Part shown: one piece after another, positions 53,406 through 62,236 of the stretch
Layout of the letters: each line of letters starts with the position of its first letter
How positions within the stretch are numbered: the first letter of the stretch is position 1
Assembly: GCA_963803845.1 (NCBI GenBank)
Contig: CAWDNZ010000005.1
Coordinates: 558,001 to 622,000, forward strand
DNA length: 64,000 nt
Direction: 5' to 3'
Source of the DNA: JABDIY01 sp963803845
Lineage (GTDB): Bacteria; Actinomycetota; Acidimicrobiia; Acidimicrobiales; SZUA-35
Notes under the pieces: generated by a model
Told to the model about the DNA's origin: nothing
The model's database searches: none
What the model saw: the letters and a program-made list of their open reading frames with translations, nothing else
Program-made: the position numbers and the translations under genes

Positions 53406-54193
53406 TGAAGATTCCTTTCAGACGGCGAAGAAGCGCTGTTGGGGCTGCCGGCGAGATGACCCTGATGGGTCACCTCCAAGAACTTCGATCGCGTCTGATG
53501 AAGTGCGCTTTCGCCATTACGCTGGCCGCTATCGGAGTATGGATCTTCTTCGACCCCGTCATGGATTTCCTTTCCAAGCCCTACTGCGATCTGCAGGAAC
53601 TCAAGCTCGCCGACTGCAAGTTCATCGCCACCAGCCCCCTTCAACCCTTCAATGTCAAGTTGACGATGGCCGGCTATGGCGGAGTCATCATTGCGTTGCC
53701 CGTCATTCTCTACCAGTTGGGGCGTTTCGTCCTACCGGGGCTGTACCCCAACGAGAAACGGGCGCTCGCCCCGTACCTGGTGGTAGCCACCGTCCTGTTG
53801 TTTGCCGGAATGTGGTTGGCATACGCATTTCTCCCAAAAGCCTTGGACGTTCTTGTGAACGACCTGGGTGGCGACAGGTTCGAAGCGTTCTTTCGTGCTG
53901 ATGAGTATCTGAGTTTCTTCACGAAGATGCTGCTGGCGTTCGGCATCGCTTTTCAGCTACCGGTGGTCATGGTCTTTCTCCAATTGGTCGGGATCGTCAA
54001 GACCGAGACCCTCAAGAAAAACCGGCGGGTTGCGGTGATAGTTGTTGTGGTGCTCGCCGCCGTGATTACGCCAACCGGTGATCCTTTCACCCTTGCGGTG
54101 CTTGCCGTACCGATGTATCTATTCTACGAGATCGCCATTCTCATCGGTGGTCGGAAGAAGAGCCCAGTCGACGATGCCGTCCCGGTCGCTTAG
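53405..54193 (+). CDS. tatC: Twin-arginine translocase subunit TatC
   Basis: A protein of 262 residues with six membrane helices. MGHLQELRSRL is the conserved N-terminal signal-binding motif, with its Glu, and FTKMLLAFGIAFQLPVVM and VLAAVITPTGDPFT are typical later segments. TatC receives twin-arginine signal peptides of folded proteins. GTG 53405 overlaps the tatB stop by one base. helY follows 14 bp later, as in mycobacteria. Confidence 0.95.
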   Translation: MKIPFRRRRSAVGAAGEMTLMGHLQELRSRLMKCAFAITLAAIGVWIFFDPVMDFLSKPYCDLQELKLADCKFIATSPLQPFNVKLTMAGYGGVIIALPVILYQLGRFVLPGLYPNEKRALAPYLVVATVLLFAGMWLAYAFLPKALDVLVNDLGGDRFEAFFRADEYLSFFTKMLLAFGIAFQLPVVMVFLQLVGIVKTETLKKNRRVAVIVVVVLAAVITPTGDPFTLAVLAVPMYLFYEIAILIGGRKKSPVDDAVPVA

Positions 54194-54207
54194 GCCCGGT
54201 CCTTATC

Positions 54208-56958
54208 ATGAGCCGCACACCCCCGGACGGGGCGGAAAACAGCCTGGGCTTCACCCCGGACCGTTTTCAGGTGGAGTCCACTGAGGCGGTAGATCACGGT
54301 GAGCACGTGGTGGTTGCGGCCCCAACCGGATCGGGCAAGACCTACATCGCCGAACATGCTGTGCGGCGGATTTTGAGCACCGGACGACGGGTGTTCTACA
54401 CCACGCCGATCAAGGCGCTGTCCAATCAGAAGTTCAATGACCTCCGCCTCGAACATGGGGCTACCAAGGTTGGTCTGCTCACCGGTGACAACGTGATCAA
54501 CCCGGCCGCCCCGGTGGTGGTGATGACAACTGAAGTGCTTCGAAACATGCTGTATGCCGGCGCTGATCTGGATGATCTCGCCACGGTGGTACTGGATGAG
54601 GTCCACTATCTCCAGGATTCCTATCGCGGTCCGGTGTGGGAAGAGGTCATCATCCACCTTCCTCACCGTGTCCAGTTGGTCTGTTTGTCGGCCACCGTCA
54701 GCAATGCGCAGGAACTGGCAAATTGGATACAGACCGTGCGAGGCCCCACCACGCTCGTCGTAGAGACGAAGCGTCCTGTGCAGTTGGAGAATCGATATGT
54801 CATCGCCGAGCGCAACGGATCCCGAATCCATGTGATCCCAACACTGATCGGCGGTAAGCCCAACAACCGTGGCTTCGACTTCGACCAAGATGCAGCCACC
54901 GCTTTGGGGTCCCGCAAGAAGAGCGGCAAACGCAACGGGACCAAGCCTGGTCGGGCCGAGCGAAAGTGGCGGACCCCAAGTCGACCTGAGGTGCTGCGGG
55001 AGCTGCGCAAGGCCCAGATGTTGCCGGCCATTCATTTCATCTTCAGCCGGGCGGCATGCAGCGATGCGGCGCGCGAGGTCTATCAGGCCGGCCTAGTCCT
55101 GACCTCGCCCGAGGAGCGCAGCGCAATCCGTAGCCTTGCTGCTGAACATGTTGCGTCGTTGACCACAGCAGAGCTGCAGACCCTCGAGTATGACCGCTTC
55201 TTGGAACAATTGGAGGCGGGCGTCGCAGCTCATCACGCTGGCATGGTGCCGGTGTTCAAGGAGTTGGTGGAGGCAGTGTTCAGCTCGGGGCTCATCAAGA
55301 TGGTGTATGCCACCGAAACGCTCGCTCTTGGCATCAACATGCCCGCTCGGTCCGTTGTGATAGACAAACTCACGAAATGGAGTGGTGAGGGCCACGCCTT
55401 TCTCACCCCCGCTCAGTACACCCAGTTGACCGGCCGAGCGGGAAGACGGGGCATCGACGACTTCGGCCAGGCACTGGTGCCGTGGTCACCTTGGACCACC
55501 TTCGATCAGGTGGCGGGTTTGGCTGCCAGCCGTGAGTTCGTGCTGACCTCAGCATTCCGCCCCACCTACAACATGACGGCAAACCTGGTCCGCCGGTACG
55601 AGCCCGAACGGGCCAGGCAGCTCCTCAATCTCTCATTTGCGCAGTTCCGAGCGAACGCCGGCATTGTGCAGTCCGAGCACGAACTCGAACGAATGGTGGC
55701 GCGTCGTGACAAGGTCATCAACCAACTCGAGAGCGAATTCGGTCAGATTGACGAGCTTCGTGCCGTCGCTCGCGAAACCTCCTCACGCAGTGCGGGCACC
55801 CCGGCCAGCGACGATGTGGGCTTCGCGCTCAGTCAACTCCGGCCCGGTCAGATCATCGAGGTGGACGGCCCGGGCCTTCCGCCTCATCTTGTCGTGGTCT
55901 CGGTGGCGTACCGAAAGGGAGCACGAATCAAGGTGACGGCCGTCGATGTTGACACCGAGGTGCATCTCATCGATGGCCAGTCGTTAGACGGTCCACCGGT
56001 TCTTGTGGGATCGATATCTGTACCGGAGCCGTATTTGCCAAACAGCATCTCCTTCCTTCACGAGATGGGCCAGGAGTTGTCTCGAGCGCGACTCGTCGGC
56101 AGCAAACGGCGACGCAAGCTCGGTGATAAGAACTCCGCTACTGCGCAGCTGCGCTATCACGGGGAGACCCTGCCCCGAAGTGCCGTCAAGGGCCTGAAGC
56201 GCCTGGAGCGGCTGGAGAGCGATATCGCCCGGATGCGTGCCAGTGTTGTTGCCGATGCCGACTCCCTGGCCCGTCAGTTTGACGCCGTCCTCGGGGTCCT
56301 CACCGCGCGAGGCCATGTTGAGAGTTGGTCTCTGACCTCTTCCGGGAAGCGTCTGGCGAGCGTGTACCACGAGGCTGACTTGCTGATCGTCGAGGCTCTG
56401 GAGGACGGAGTGTTCGACGGGCTCACTCCTCCCGAAGTCGCTGCGCTCGCATCAGTCTTTGGGTTCGACGATCGCCGTAGCAACGGCACCAGCAGCAAGG
56501 GTGGCGGGCGCAAGGGTCGGGACCACCGCTCCAACCGCCGGAGCGGGCCCGTGGAGGCACCGGTCTTTCCCACTGCGGAACTCCGCCGCCGATACCGGGT
56601 GGTGGAGCGCCTGCATCGGCAGCTCATCCGAGCCGAACGAGACGCCGGGCTTTCCCCTACTAGAGACCCCGATCCGGGGTTCATGAGCGTCGCCTACCAA
56701 TGGGCTCTGGGCGTTGAACTGGACCCCGTCCTCACCGAAAGCGAGACCACGCCGGGCGACTTCGTGCGAACGATAAAGCAAGTGATGGATCTGATCGGCC
56801 AACTCGCCATCTTGGCGCCGGTACCGGCTACCCAACGAGCAGCCCGCCGAGCCGGCGACGCCCTGTTCCGTGACCTTGTGACGGTGTCACAAATCATCAG
56901 CGACACCGGCGACGACGATGCTCCTGGGGAGATCGGCGATGCTGATGATGCGGCGTAG
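54208..56958 (+). CDS. helY: Ski2/Mtr4-like DExH helicase HelY
   Basis: A protein of 916 residues. Motif I is APTGSGKT (residues 38-45), motif II DEVH (130-133), motif III LSATVSN, and motif VI QLTGRAGRRGID. A DSHCT-type C-terminal domain follows after a linker. Relatives unwind RNA for the exosome in eukaryotes; the bacterial role is unclear, and gene order next to tatC matches M. tuberculosis helY. Residues near 755-780 are Gly/Arg/Ser-rich, unlike the rest. Confidence 0.92.
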   Translation: MSRTPPDGAENSLGFTPDRFQVESTEAVDHGEHVVVAAPTGSGKTYIAEHAVRRILSTGRRVFYTTPIKALSNQKFNDLRLEHGATKVGLLTGDNVINPAAPVVVMTTEVLRNMLYAGADLDDLATVVLDEVHYLQDSYRGPVWEEVIIHLPHRVQLVCLSATVSNAQELANWIQTVRGPTTLVVETKRPVQLENRYVIAERNGSRIHVIPTLIGGKPNNRGFDFDQDAATALGSRKKSGKRNGTKPGRAERKWRTPSRPEVLRELRKAQMLPAIHFIFSRAACSDAAREVYQAGLVLTSPEERSAIRSLAAEHVASLTTAELQTLEYDRFLEQLEAGVAAHHAGMVPVFKELVEAVFSSGLIKMVYATETLALGINMPARSVVIDKLTKWSGEGHAFLTPAQYTQLTGRAGRRGIDDFGQALVPWSPWTTFDQVAGLAASREFVLTSAFRPTYNMTANLVRRYEPERARQLLNLSFAQFRANAGIVQSEHELERMVARRDKVINQLESEFGQIDELRAVARETSSRSAGTPASDDVGFALSQLRPGQIIEVDGPGLPPHLVVVSVAYRKGARIKVTAVDVDTEVHLIDGQSLDGPPVLVGSISVPEPYLPNSISFLHEMGQELSRARLVGSKRRRKLGDKNSATAQLRYHGETLPRSAVKGLKRLERLESDIARMRASVVADADSLARQFDAVLGVLTARGHVESWSLTSSGKRLASVYHEADLLIVEALEDGVFDGLTPPEVAALASVFGFDDRRSNGTSSKGGGRKGRDHRSNRRSGPVEAPVFPTAELRRRYRVVERLHRQLIRAERDAGLSPTRDPDPGFMSVAYQWALGVELDPVLTESETTPGDFVRTIKQVMDLIGQLAILAPVPATQRAARRAGDALFRDLVTVSQIISDTGDDDAPGEIGDADDAA

Positions 56959-56984
56959 GGCCCTTTGGGCTGAGGCGGTGGTCG

Positions 56985-57572
56985 ATGGTTATTGAAAAAG
57001 GTGGCACGTACGGAAGGCCGGGGCCGGTCCCCGCCCAGCTGCCCCGGTGGGGAAGCGATCGAGAACTTGCAGCCCATATTGCCGAAGCGGGCACTGCTCC
57101 CTGCACAGCGGTGGGAGGTGACGTACTTGCCACTTTGGGTGGCGGCGCTCGTCCCGGCGTTGCGCCGCTGGCGTATCCACTGGACGTGCTGGAGGTCCGG
57201 TTGGACGACGGGCCTACAGTTCTGGCGGTGGCTCACGTGATCGCCCGACGGCGGTTCTGGCACGGTGAGTGTGCGGTGGCAATGAATGCCGCATGGCGCA
57301 ACGATTGGTACCTGGGCCCTCGTTCGCATCCGAATGATGGCCTGGTCGACGTCACCATTGGTGCCCTATCGGTCCAGCAGCGGTATTTGGCGCTCCGGCG
57401 CGTTCGAACCGGCAGCCACCTTCCCCACCCCAAGCTGAAGGTAACCAGAACTGCACACTGGAAACACACCTTTCGTTCGCCCGTTGGGGTCTGGATCGAC
57501 GGTCGCCGTCACGGATCGGCCCGGCATATCGAGATTGAGGTGCGTCCCGACGCCGGCTTGATTGTGGTGTAG
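56985..57572 (+). CDS. Protein resembling the C-terminal half of YegS/diacylglycerol kinases
   Basis: A protein of 195 residues from ATG 56985. YLGPRSHPNDGLVDVTIGAL matches the C-terminal beta-rich domain of lipid/sphingosine-type kinases, but the N-terminal GGDGT nucleotide site is missing; only AVGGDVLATLGG is present near residue 43. It may bind a lipid or act as an accessory subunit. Start and length agree with the frame; no other function is visible. Confidence 0.6.
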   Translation: MVIEKGGTYGRPGPVPAQLPRWGSDRELAAHIAEAGTAPCTAVGGDVLATLGGGARPGVAPLAYPLDVLEVRLDDGPTVLAVAHVIARRRFWHGECAVAMNAAWRNDWYLGPRSHPNDGLVDVTIGALSVQQRYLALRRVRTGSHLPHPKLKVTRTAHWKHTFRSPVGVWIDGRRHGSARHIEIEVRPDAGLIVV

Positions 57573-57604
57573 CTGAGCTGGGCTGGCTTCCGCCCTTAAA
57601 AAGA

Positions 57605-59269
57605 ATGCCCAAATACGGAGGGCATGATCCGCGGACCGGCCATCAAGCCCGCATACCCTTGCAAGCCGTGGGAGCGTACGTCGCAGAGGAATTCACCGAG
57701 TCCGAAACCGACGTGCTCCGTCGGTATTTCACCAACCTCGACAGCCCAGTCTTTGCGCTGGTAAATCTGCCCGAAGTTGTGAAGGGTGCCTTGTTCGCCC
57801 GCTACTCACGGTCCGCCAAGAGTCTGCGGCGCCTCTTTCTCGATGAGTTCGTGAACGAGCTGGATATCGAAGGCGATGCCACCATCGATGCCACGATCGG
57901 CCTTGACCGAGCTGAGAGCCTGTACGAGCGGATCTTCGTTGAATACGGTGACGACTCCGTAGCGCAGTTGGGGGGAGTTCACCTCGCCTGCGAGCAGGCC
58001 TCGAATCTTCTCACCAAAGTGCTCGAATGGGGACGGTTGGCGTCGTATCTCGAGCAGTCAACACGCTACATCCCGTACGACTCCCGCTACGGAGGCCGGT
58101 ACCGGTACTACCGAGACCCTGAGATTCTTGCCTCCCACTTTGGCACCCGCTACGTGGGTGACATGGACCGTCTCTTCGACACGTACGCAGAAATGGCCCC
58201 CAAGGTTGAAGATTACATAAAAGCCACGGTTCCAAAGGCACCGGGCGATTCGGACTTCATCTACCGACAAGCGGTAAAGGCCAAAGCGCTGGACGCCGTG
58301 CGAGGCATTCTTCCCGCCGCGGCCCAGAGCAACGTTGGGATCTACGCCAGCGGTCAAGCATATGAGCAGATGCTGATTCGGATGCGAGCCAATCCGTTGC
58401 CTGAAGCCAACGCCTACGCCAATCTCATGCTCACCGAGCTGCGTAAAGTCATCCCGTCGTTCGTGAAGCGGGTCGATGTTCCCGAGCGTGGGGGTGCCCA
58501 TAGCGACTACCTCAGCGATGTCACTATGCACATGGCGTCGGTTGCCGATGAGCTGCTGACACCCCAACCGGCCGATCAGGGCGCATCGGTTCAGCTGGTT
58601 GACTTCGATCCTGAAGCCGAGGTGAAGCTGGTGGCGGCCATGCTGTATCGGTACTCTCGACTCTCAGAGTCGTCACTGATCGACCAGGTTCACGCGATGA
58701 GCGTTGAGGACCGAATGCGGGTGATCGACGCCTACACCGGCAACCGTTCCAATCGCCGTCATCGTCCTGGTCGAGCGCTCGAGCGCCCTGCCTATCGTTT
58801 CGACATCCTGGCGGATTACGGGGCCTTTCGTGATCTCCAACGGCATCGCCTCCTCACTGTGGAATGGCAGCAACTGAACCCCAACCACGGATTCGCCCGG
58901 CCAGAGCTCATCGATGAGATCGGTCTCACCGACGAATTCGACGCTGCCATGCATCGATCGGCAGCACTCTGTCACGTCCTCGAGCCCTTCGGCGCAGCAT
59001 CGTCCTATGCGGTGTCGTTGGCCTATCGCGTTCGATTCATGATGGACCTCAACGCTCGTTCGGCCATGCACATGCTCGAACTGCGCTCCACACCTCAGGG
59101 TCACCCGGCCTACCGCTCCGTAGTCCAGCAAATGCATACCGCTATCGCCGAGACCGCCGGACACAAAGCCATCGCAGGGATGATGGCCTTTGTCAACCAC
59201 AGCTCCGAAGCCGATCTAGAACGCCTCGAAGCCGAGCGGCGAGCCGAACAAAAGAGGGCGGCGCTGTAA
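57605..59269 (+). CDS. Double-length ThyX-like (FAD-dependent thymidylate synthase family) protein
   Basis: A protein of 554 residues from ATG 57605; GTG 57668 would give 533 and may be the real start. The two halves each resemble ThyX (NLDSPVFALVNLPEVVKGALFARYSRS early, DYGAFRDLQRHRLLTVEWQQL late). Neither contains the complete RHRxxSxNExSxR signature: the first has ARYSRSAKSLRR, the second RHRLLTVEWQQLN. Whether it makes dTMP is therefore doubtful. It ends just before a repeat array. Confidence 0.75.
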   Translation: MPKYGGHDPRTGHQARIPLQAVGAYVAEEFTESETDVLRRYFTNLDSPVFALVNLPEVVKGALFARYSRSAKSLRRLFLDEFVNELDIEGDATIDATIGLDRAESLYERIFVEYGDDSVAQLGGVHLACEQASNLLTKVLEWGRLASYLEQSTRYIPYDSRYGGRYRYYRDPEILASHFGTRYVGDMDRLFDTYAEMAPKVEDYIKATVPKAPGDSDFIYRQAVKAKALDAVRGILPAAAQSNVGIYASGQAYEQMLIRMRANPLPEANAYANLMLTELRKVIPSFVKRVDVPERGGAHSDYLSDVTMHMASVADELLTPQPADQGASVQLVDFDPEAEVKLVAAMLYRYSRLSESSLIDQVHAMSVEDRMRVIDAYTGNRSNRRHRPGRALERPAYRFDILADYGAFRDLQRHRLLTVEWQQLNPNHGFARPELIDEIGLTDEFDAAMHRSAALCHVLEPFGAASSYAVSLAYRVRFMMDLNARSAMHMLELRSTPQGHPAYRSVVQQMHTAIAETAGHKAIAGMMAFVNHSSEADLERLEAERRAEQKRAAL

Positions 59270-59972
59270 TTGCTGTTCTGTCCCTCCGGGGGCCGTTCAA
59301 GCGCCACGGAGGCTCCGCCTTCGGCGCTGCAACAGATCTTGCGTGACTGGTGAGCTTGGACTGCTCAACGGGTGTCGCTTCGCCTGGCTGCATGATTGCT
59401 GTCCCTCCGGGGGCCGTCTGTGTTGTCCCTCCGGGGGGCGTTCCGCCGGGCACGGAGGCCCTCGCCTTCGGCGCTGCAACAGATCTTGCGTAACTGGGAG
59501 CTTGACTGCGCAACGGGTGTCGCTTCGCCTGGCTGCATGATTGCTGTCCCTCCGGGGGGCGTCTGTGTTGTCCCTCCGGGGGGCGTTCCGCCGGGCACGC
59601 AGCCCTCGCCTTCGGCGCTGCATTATCTCTTGCGTGAGGTTCAGCTCGGACTGCTCAGCGCGCGTTGACCAGTTGGGTAGAGCCAGTGCGCGAACCCACG
59701 AGCGCTGTGATTCCCTCCGGGGGCCGTTTAAGCGCCACGGAGGCTCCGCCTTCGGCGCTGCAACAGATCTTGCGTAACTGGGAGCTGGACTGCGCAACGG
59801 GTGTCGCTTCGCCTGGCTGCATGATTGCTGTCCCTCCGGGGGCCGTTCAAGCGCCACGGAGGCTCCGCCTTCGGCGCTGCAACAGATCTTGCCTAACTGG
59901 GAGCTTGACTGCGCAACGTTTCGGGGGCTGAATTCACCCAGGGTGGGGGAGTATCTTGGAGAGTGGGCGGGG
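59270..59972. repeat. Tandem array of about five ~120-bp units
   Basis: The unit begins TCCCTCCGGGGG and ends about 118-120 bp later. Copies start near 59281, 59426, 59566 (diverged), 59713 and 59831, with the last cut off at about 59919. Two copies carry an extra 24-bp duplication of their start. Each unit holds the imperfect palindrome GCGCC...GGCGC with CGGAGGCTCCG inside, as in REP-type elements. Several long frames run through it but change with each copy, and no gene is supported. Confidence 0.9.
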
Positions 59973-60031
59973 CGGTGATAGGTATTTCGACCTATCGCCT
60001 TGAAACGCTCGAAGAGCGGGCCGATAGGCCC
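59973..60031 (+). promoter_or_regulatory. Structured leader of the LysM/transglycosylase gene
   Basis: Three consecutive hairpins: GATAGGT/ACCTATC (59978-59997), CGCTC-GAA-GAGCG (60006-60018) and GGGCC-GATA-GGCCC (60018-60031). The second and third share base 60018, so they are mutually close or exclusive. The last ends 2 bp before ATG 60034 and no Shine-Dalgarno sequence is visible, so folding may control start-site access. Confidence 0.4.
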
Positions 60032-60033
60032 AA

Positions 60034-60936
60034 ATGCGTGTTCATTCTTTGCTTTCTCCCAAGTTCATGGCGCCGGCGGTCATCGGCGTTTCGTTGTTTT
60101 TCGGGGCCTCTCCGGCCTCGGCGCACGAGTCCCACACCGTCGCTCCGGGCGAGACGCTGGGTCATATCGCCGGCAAGTATGGCGTAACGGTTTCTCAGAT
60201 CGTTTCTGAGAACAGCATCCCCAATCCCAACCGAATCCGTGTGGGCCAGGTGCTGAGTATCCCCACTCATAGCGACGCTGGAACATCTGCTCCAGTGGTC
60301 AGTGGGGAGAAGCCCAAGCCGGTAGCGCCGGGCTCCCTCACCGCTGGCTCGTATACGGTCGCCAGCGGCGACAGTCTCAGCCAGATCGGCGCGAAGCTCT
60401 CGGTCTCATGGCAAGAAATCGCCCGCGAGAACAACATTGCCAGTCCGTATCGGATTCGAGTGGGTCAGGTTCTGAAGGTGCCAGGCTCGGCGGCCAACTA
60501 TCCCAACCTGCCTCAGCGGATTCTCGATGACCCGGCCAGATTGGCCATCCTGCCAAGCCTCGAGAAGTGGTCAGCGCACTACGGCGTACCTACGGATCTT
60601 CTCATGGCGATCGCCTGGCAGGAATCCGGTTGGCGAAATGATCAGATCTCGAGCGCTGGAGCCTTCGGCATTGGGCAGATCATGCCAGCGACGGGGGAGT
60701 GGATCGCCAGCGCATTGATCGGAGATCCGTCGCTCACACGGGTAGAGCCGGAAGACAACATTCAAATGAGTGCGGCCTATGTTGGTTGGCTACTGCGCGA
60801 GATGGGCGACGTCGACCAAGCGGTTGCCAGCTACTACCAAGGTCAGGGTTCGGTCCGAGCCAACGGCTGGTACAGCAGCACCCACTCCTATGTGGCCAAC
60901 GTCAACAGTCACCGCGCCATGTTCCAGAAGCGGTAG
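60034..60936 (+). CDS. Secreted LysM-LysM-transglycosylase (SLT) protein
   Basis: A protein of 300 residues. A signal peptide ends at ASPASA|H. Two LysM domains (HTVAPGETLGHIAGKYGV, YTVASGDSLSQIGAKLSV) bind peptidoglycan. The SLT domain has the catalytic Glu in MAIAWQESGWRNDQ and GAFGIGQIMPATGEW. It should cleave glycan strands in the wall during growth or remodelling. ATG 60034 is used; ATG 60067 is possible but would shorten the signal peptide. Confidence 0.93.
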   Translation: MRVHSLLSPKFMAPAVIGVSLFFGASPASAHESHTVAPGETLGHIAGKYGVTVSQIVSENSIPNPNRIRVGQVLSIPTHSDAGTSAPVVSGEKPKPVAPGSLTAGSYTVASGDSLSQIGAKLSVSWQEIARENNIASPYRIRVGQVLKVPGSAANYPNLPQRILDDPARLAILPSLEKWSAHYGVPTDLLMAIAWQESGWRNDQISSAGAFGIGQIMPATGEWIASALIGDPSLTRVEPEDNIQMSAAYVGWLLREMGDVDQAVASYYQGQGSVRANGWYSSTHSYVANVNSHRAMFQKR

Positions 60937-60938
60937 TT

Positions 60939-61001
60939 CGGACGAACTCGAGTCCGCGAGGGCGTTGACCGTCCGAAAAGGACAGGTCCGGAAAGATTCC
61001 G
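60939..61001 (+). promoter_or_regulatory. Three adjacent hairpins between transglycosylase and DUF4193-like gene
   Basis: CGGAC/GTCCG (60939-60956), GACCGTCC/GGACAGGTC with one bulged base (60967-60988) and CGGAA-AGA-TTCCG (60989-61001). No T-run follows. The structure lies about 80 bp before the next start codon and could be a leader or processing site. Confidence 0.35.
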
Positions 61002-61080
61002 CAGTAAGTCACGGTGGGAGTTGTTTCCGCAGTCTGTAGAGTCCGCCCGACCTAGAGGTGTCGTTCCGAGAAGGTGTTGC

Positions 61081-61578
61081 ATGGCAGATGAAGTTGATGA
61101 AGAAGAAATCGAGGAAGTCATCGATGACGATGATGATGAGCTTGATGACGCTGACCTCGAGGATGTAGATATCGAAGATGATCTCGCGGACGATGACCTG
61201 GAGGACGACGATTTCGAGTCGGTCTCCCTCGAGGAGGTCGTCGACGAAGAGGAAGAAGCTGCGGACGACGAGACTCCTGCCCCCCGGGCCCGCAAAGTCG
61301 TCAAGGACGAGGAAGACGACGATGATGATGAACTCGACCCGGACGACATCGAGGCTGATCTCAGCGACATCCTTCAAGACCGGATGGCTACCGACGACGA
61401 CGACGAGGACGAAGACGACCCCGACGATGCTCCCAAGGTGAACGCCCAGCGTGACCGCGAGTTCGTTTGCGAGAGTTGTTTTCTCGTGGTGAATCGGAGC
61501 CAATTCGGTTCTCCAAAGAACCCGCGTTGCCCGGTGGGCGATCCCGATTGCCCGTCGATTTCACTTATCTTCATATAA
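61081..61578 (+). CDS. Highly acidic DUF4193-like protein with C-terminal Cys motif
   Basis: A protein of 165 residues from ATG 61081, preceded by GAAGG. The first 125 residues are mostly Asp and Glu. The tail reads REFVCESCFLVVNRSQF...PRCPVGDPDC, similar to the C-terminal zinc-type region of DUF4193. The function of DUF4193 is unknown. The acidic block is far richer than in typical members and may mimic nucleic acid or bind basic proteins. Confidence 0.75.
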   Translation: MADEVDEEEIEEVIDDDDDELDDADLEDVDIEDDLADDDLEDDDFESVSLEEVVDEEEEAADDETPAPRARKVVKDEEDDDDDELDPDDIEADLSDILQDRMATDDDDEDEDDPDDAPKVNAQRDREFVCESCFLVVNRSQFGSPKNPRCPVGDPDCPSISLIFI

Positions 61579-61642
61579 CGAGGTAAACGAGGAGCTATGG
61601 AACGCCAAGGACGGCAAGGACGAAATCGGCCTGAAGGACCTT

Positions 61643-62236
61643 GTGCTTTACGCGCCGCTTGGTCTGGTATACGACTTCCAAAAGGTCGTTCCTCAGCTCG
61701 CCAAGCGAGGAAAGAGCCAGGTGCAGCTCGGTCTCTTCCTCGGAAGAATGGCGGCATCTCGAGGCCAATCCACTGCTGAGAGGGCAACCGCCGACGTGCT
61801 CACCACGCTTGCCACGATCACGGCCCGCGGCATAACTGAATTTGGTCAAGTCGTTGGACTCGCACCTCCCGACGATGATGCCCCGCCCTCCACGATCGCT
61901 ATTGCAGATCCGCCTGGGCCCACTGCCAAGGAGCCGGGAAAGCCGGCGCCCGCCGGGAAGGCCGTAGGCAAGCCAGCAAGCAAGAAGGGTGGAAGCCCGA
62001 AGCTCTCATCAGCCAAGCAAGCCAAGGCCACCCGGGCGAAAGCCACGAAGGCGAAGTCGTCACCAGCCAGTTCCCCTCGGATGCCCATCGCCGGGTACGA
62101 CGATCTCACCGCGCGCGAAATCATCGTATTGCTCGATGATCTAACACCGTCACAACGGCAGCGAGTCCGCAATCACGAGACGGCAAACCGTTCACGTAAG
62201 ACGATCTTGGCAAAACTTGATCGTCTCGACGCCTAG
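61643..62236 (+). CDS. Protein of unknown function with Lys/Ala/Pro-rich linker
   Basis: A protein of 197 residues from GTG 61643, with GAAGGA 4 bp upstream. An N-terminal LYAPLGLVYDFQKVVPQLAKRG segment recalls a conserved actinobacterial helix, a basic low-complexity linker (about 85-145) follows, and the C-terminus (YDDLTAREIIVLLDDLTPSQRQRVRNHE) is a short helical domain. Family members seem to start a few residues earlier; the frame upstream is open to the preceding gene without a normal start codon. Confidence 0.65.
   Translation: MLYAPLGLVYDFQKVVPQLAKRGKSQVQLGLFLGRMAASRGQSTAERATADVLTTLATITARGITEFGQVVGLAPPDDDAPPSTIAIADPPGPTAKEPGKPAPAGKAVGKPASKKGGSPKLSSAKQAKATRAKATKAKSSPASSPRMPIAGYDDLTAREIIVLLDDLTPSQRQRVRNHETANRSRKTILAKLDRLDA

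Noticed and set aside
59297..59857. 186-codon frame in the repeat array
   Set aside because: It repeats with the DNA units, changes frame between copies, and has no conserved residues.
59270..59972. CRISPR array
   Set aside because: Units are about 120 bp, contiguous and palindromic with no unique spacers, and there are no cas genes.
59973..60033. Cyclic di-AMP (ydaO) riboswitch before the LysM gene
   Set aside because: The gene type fits, but the leader is too short and the conserved ydaO core is not visible.
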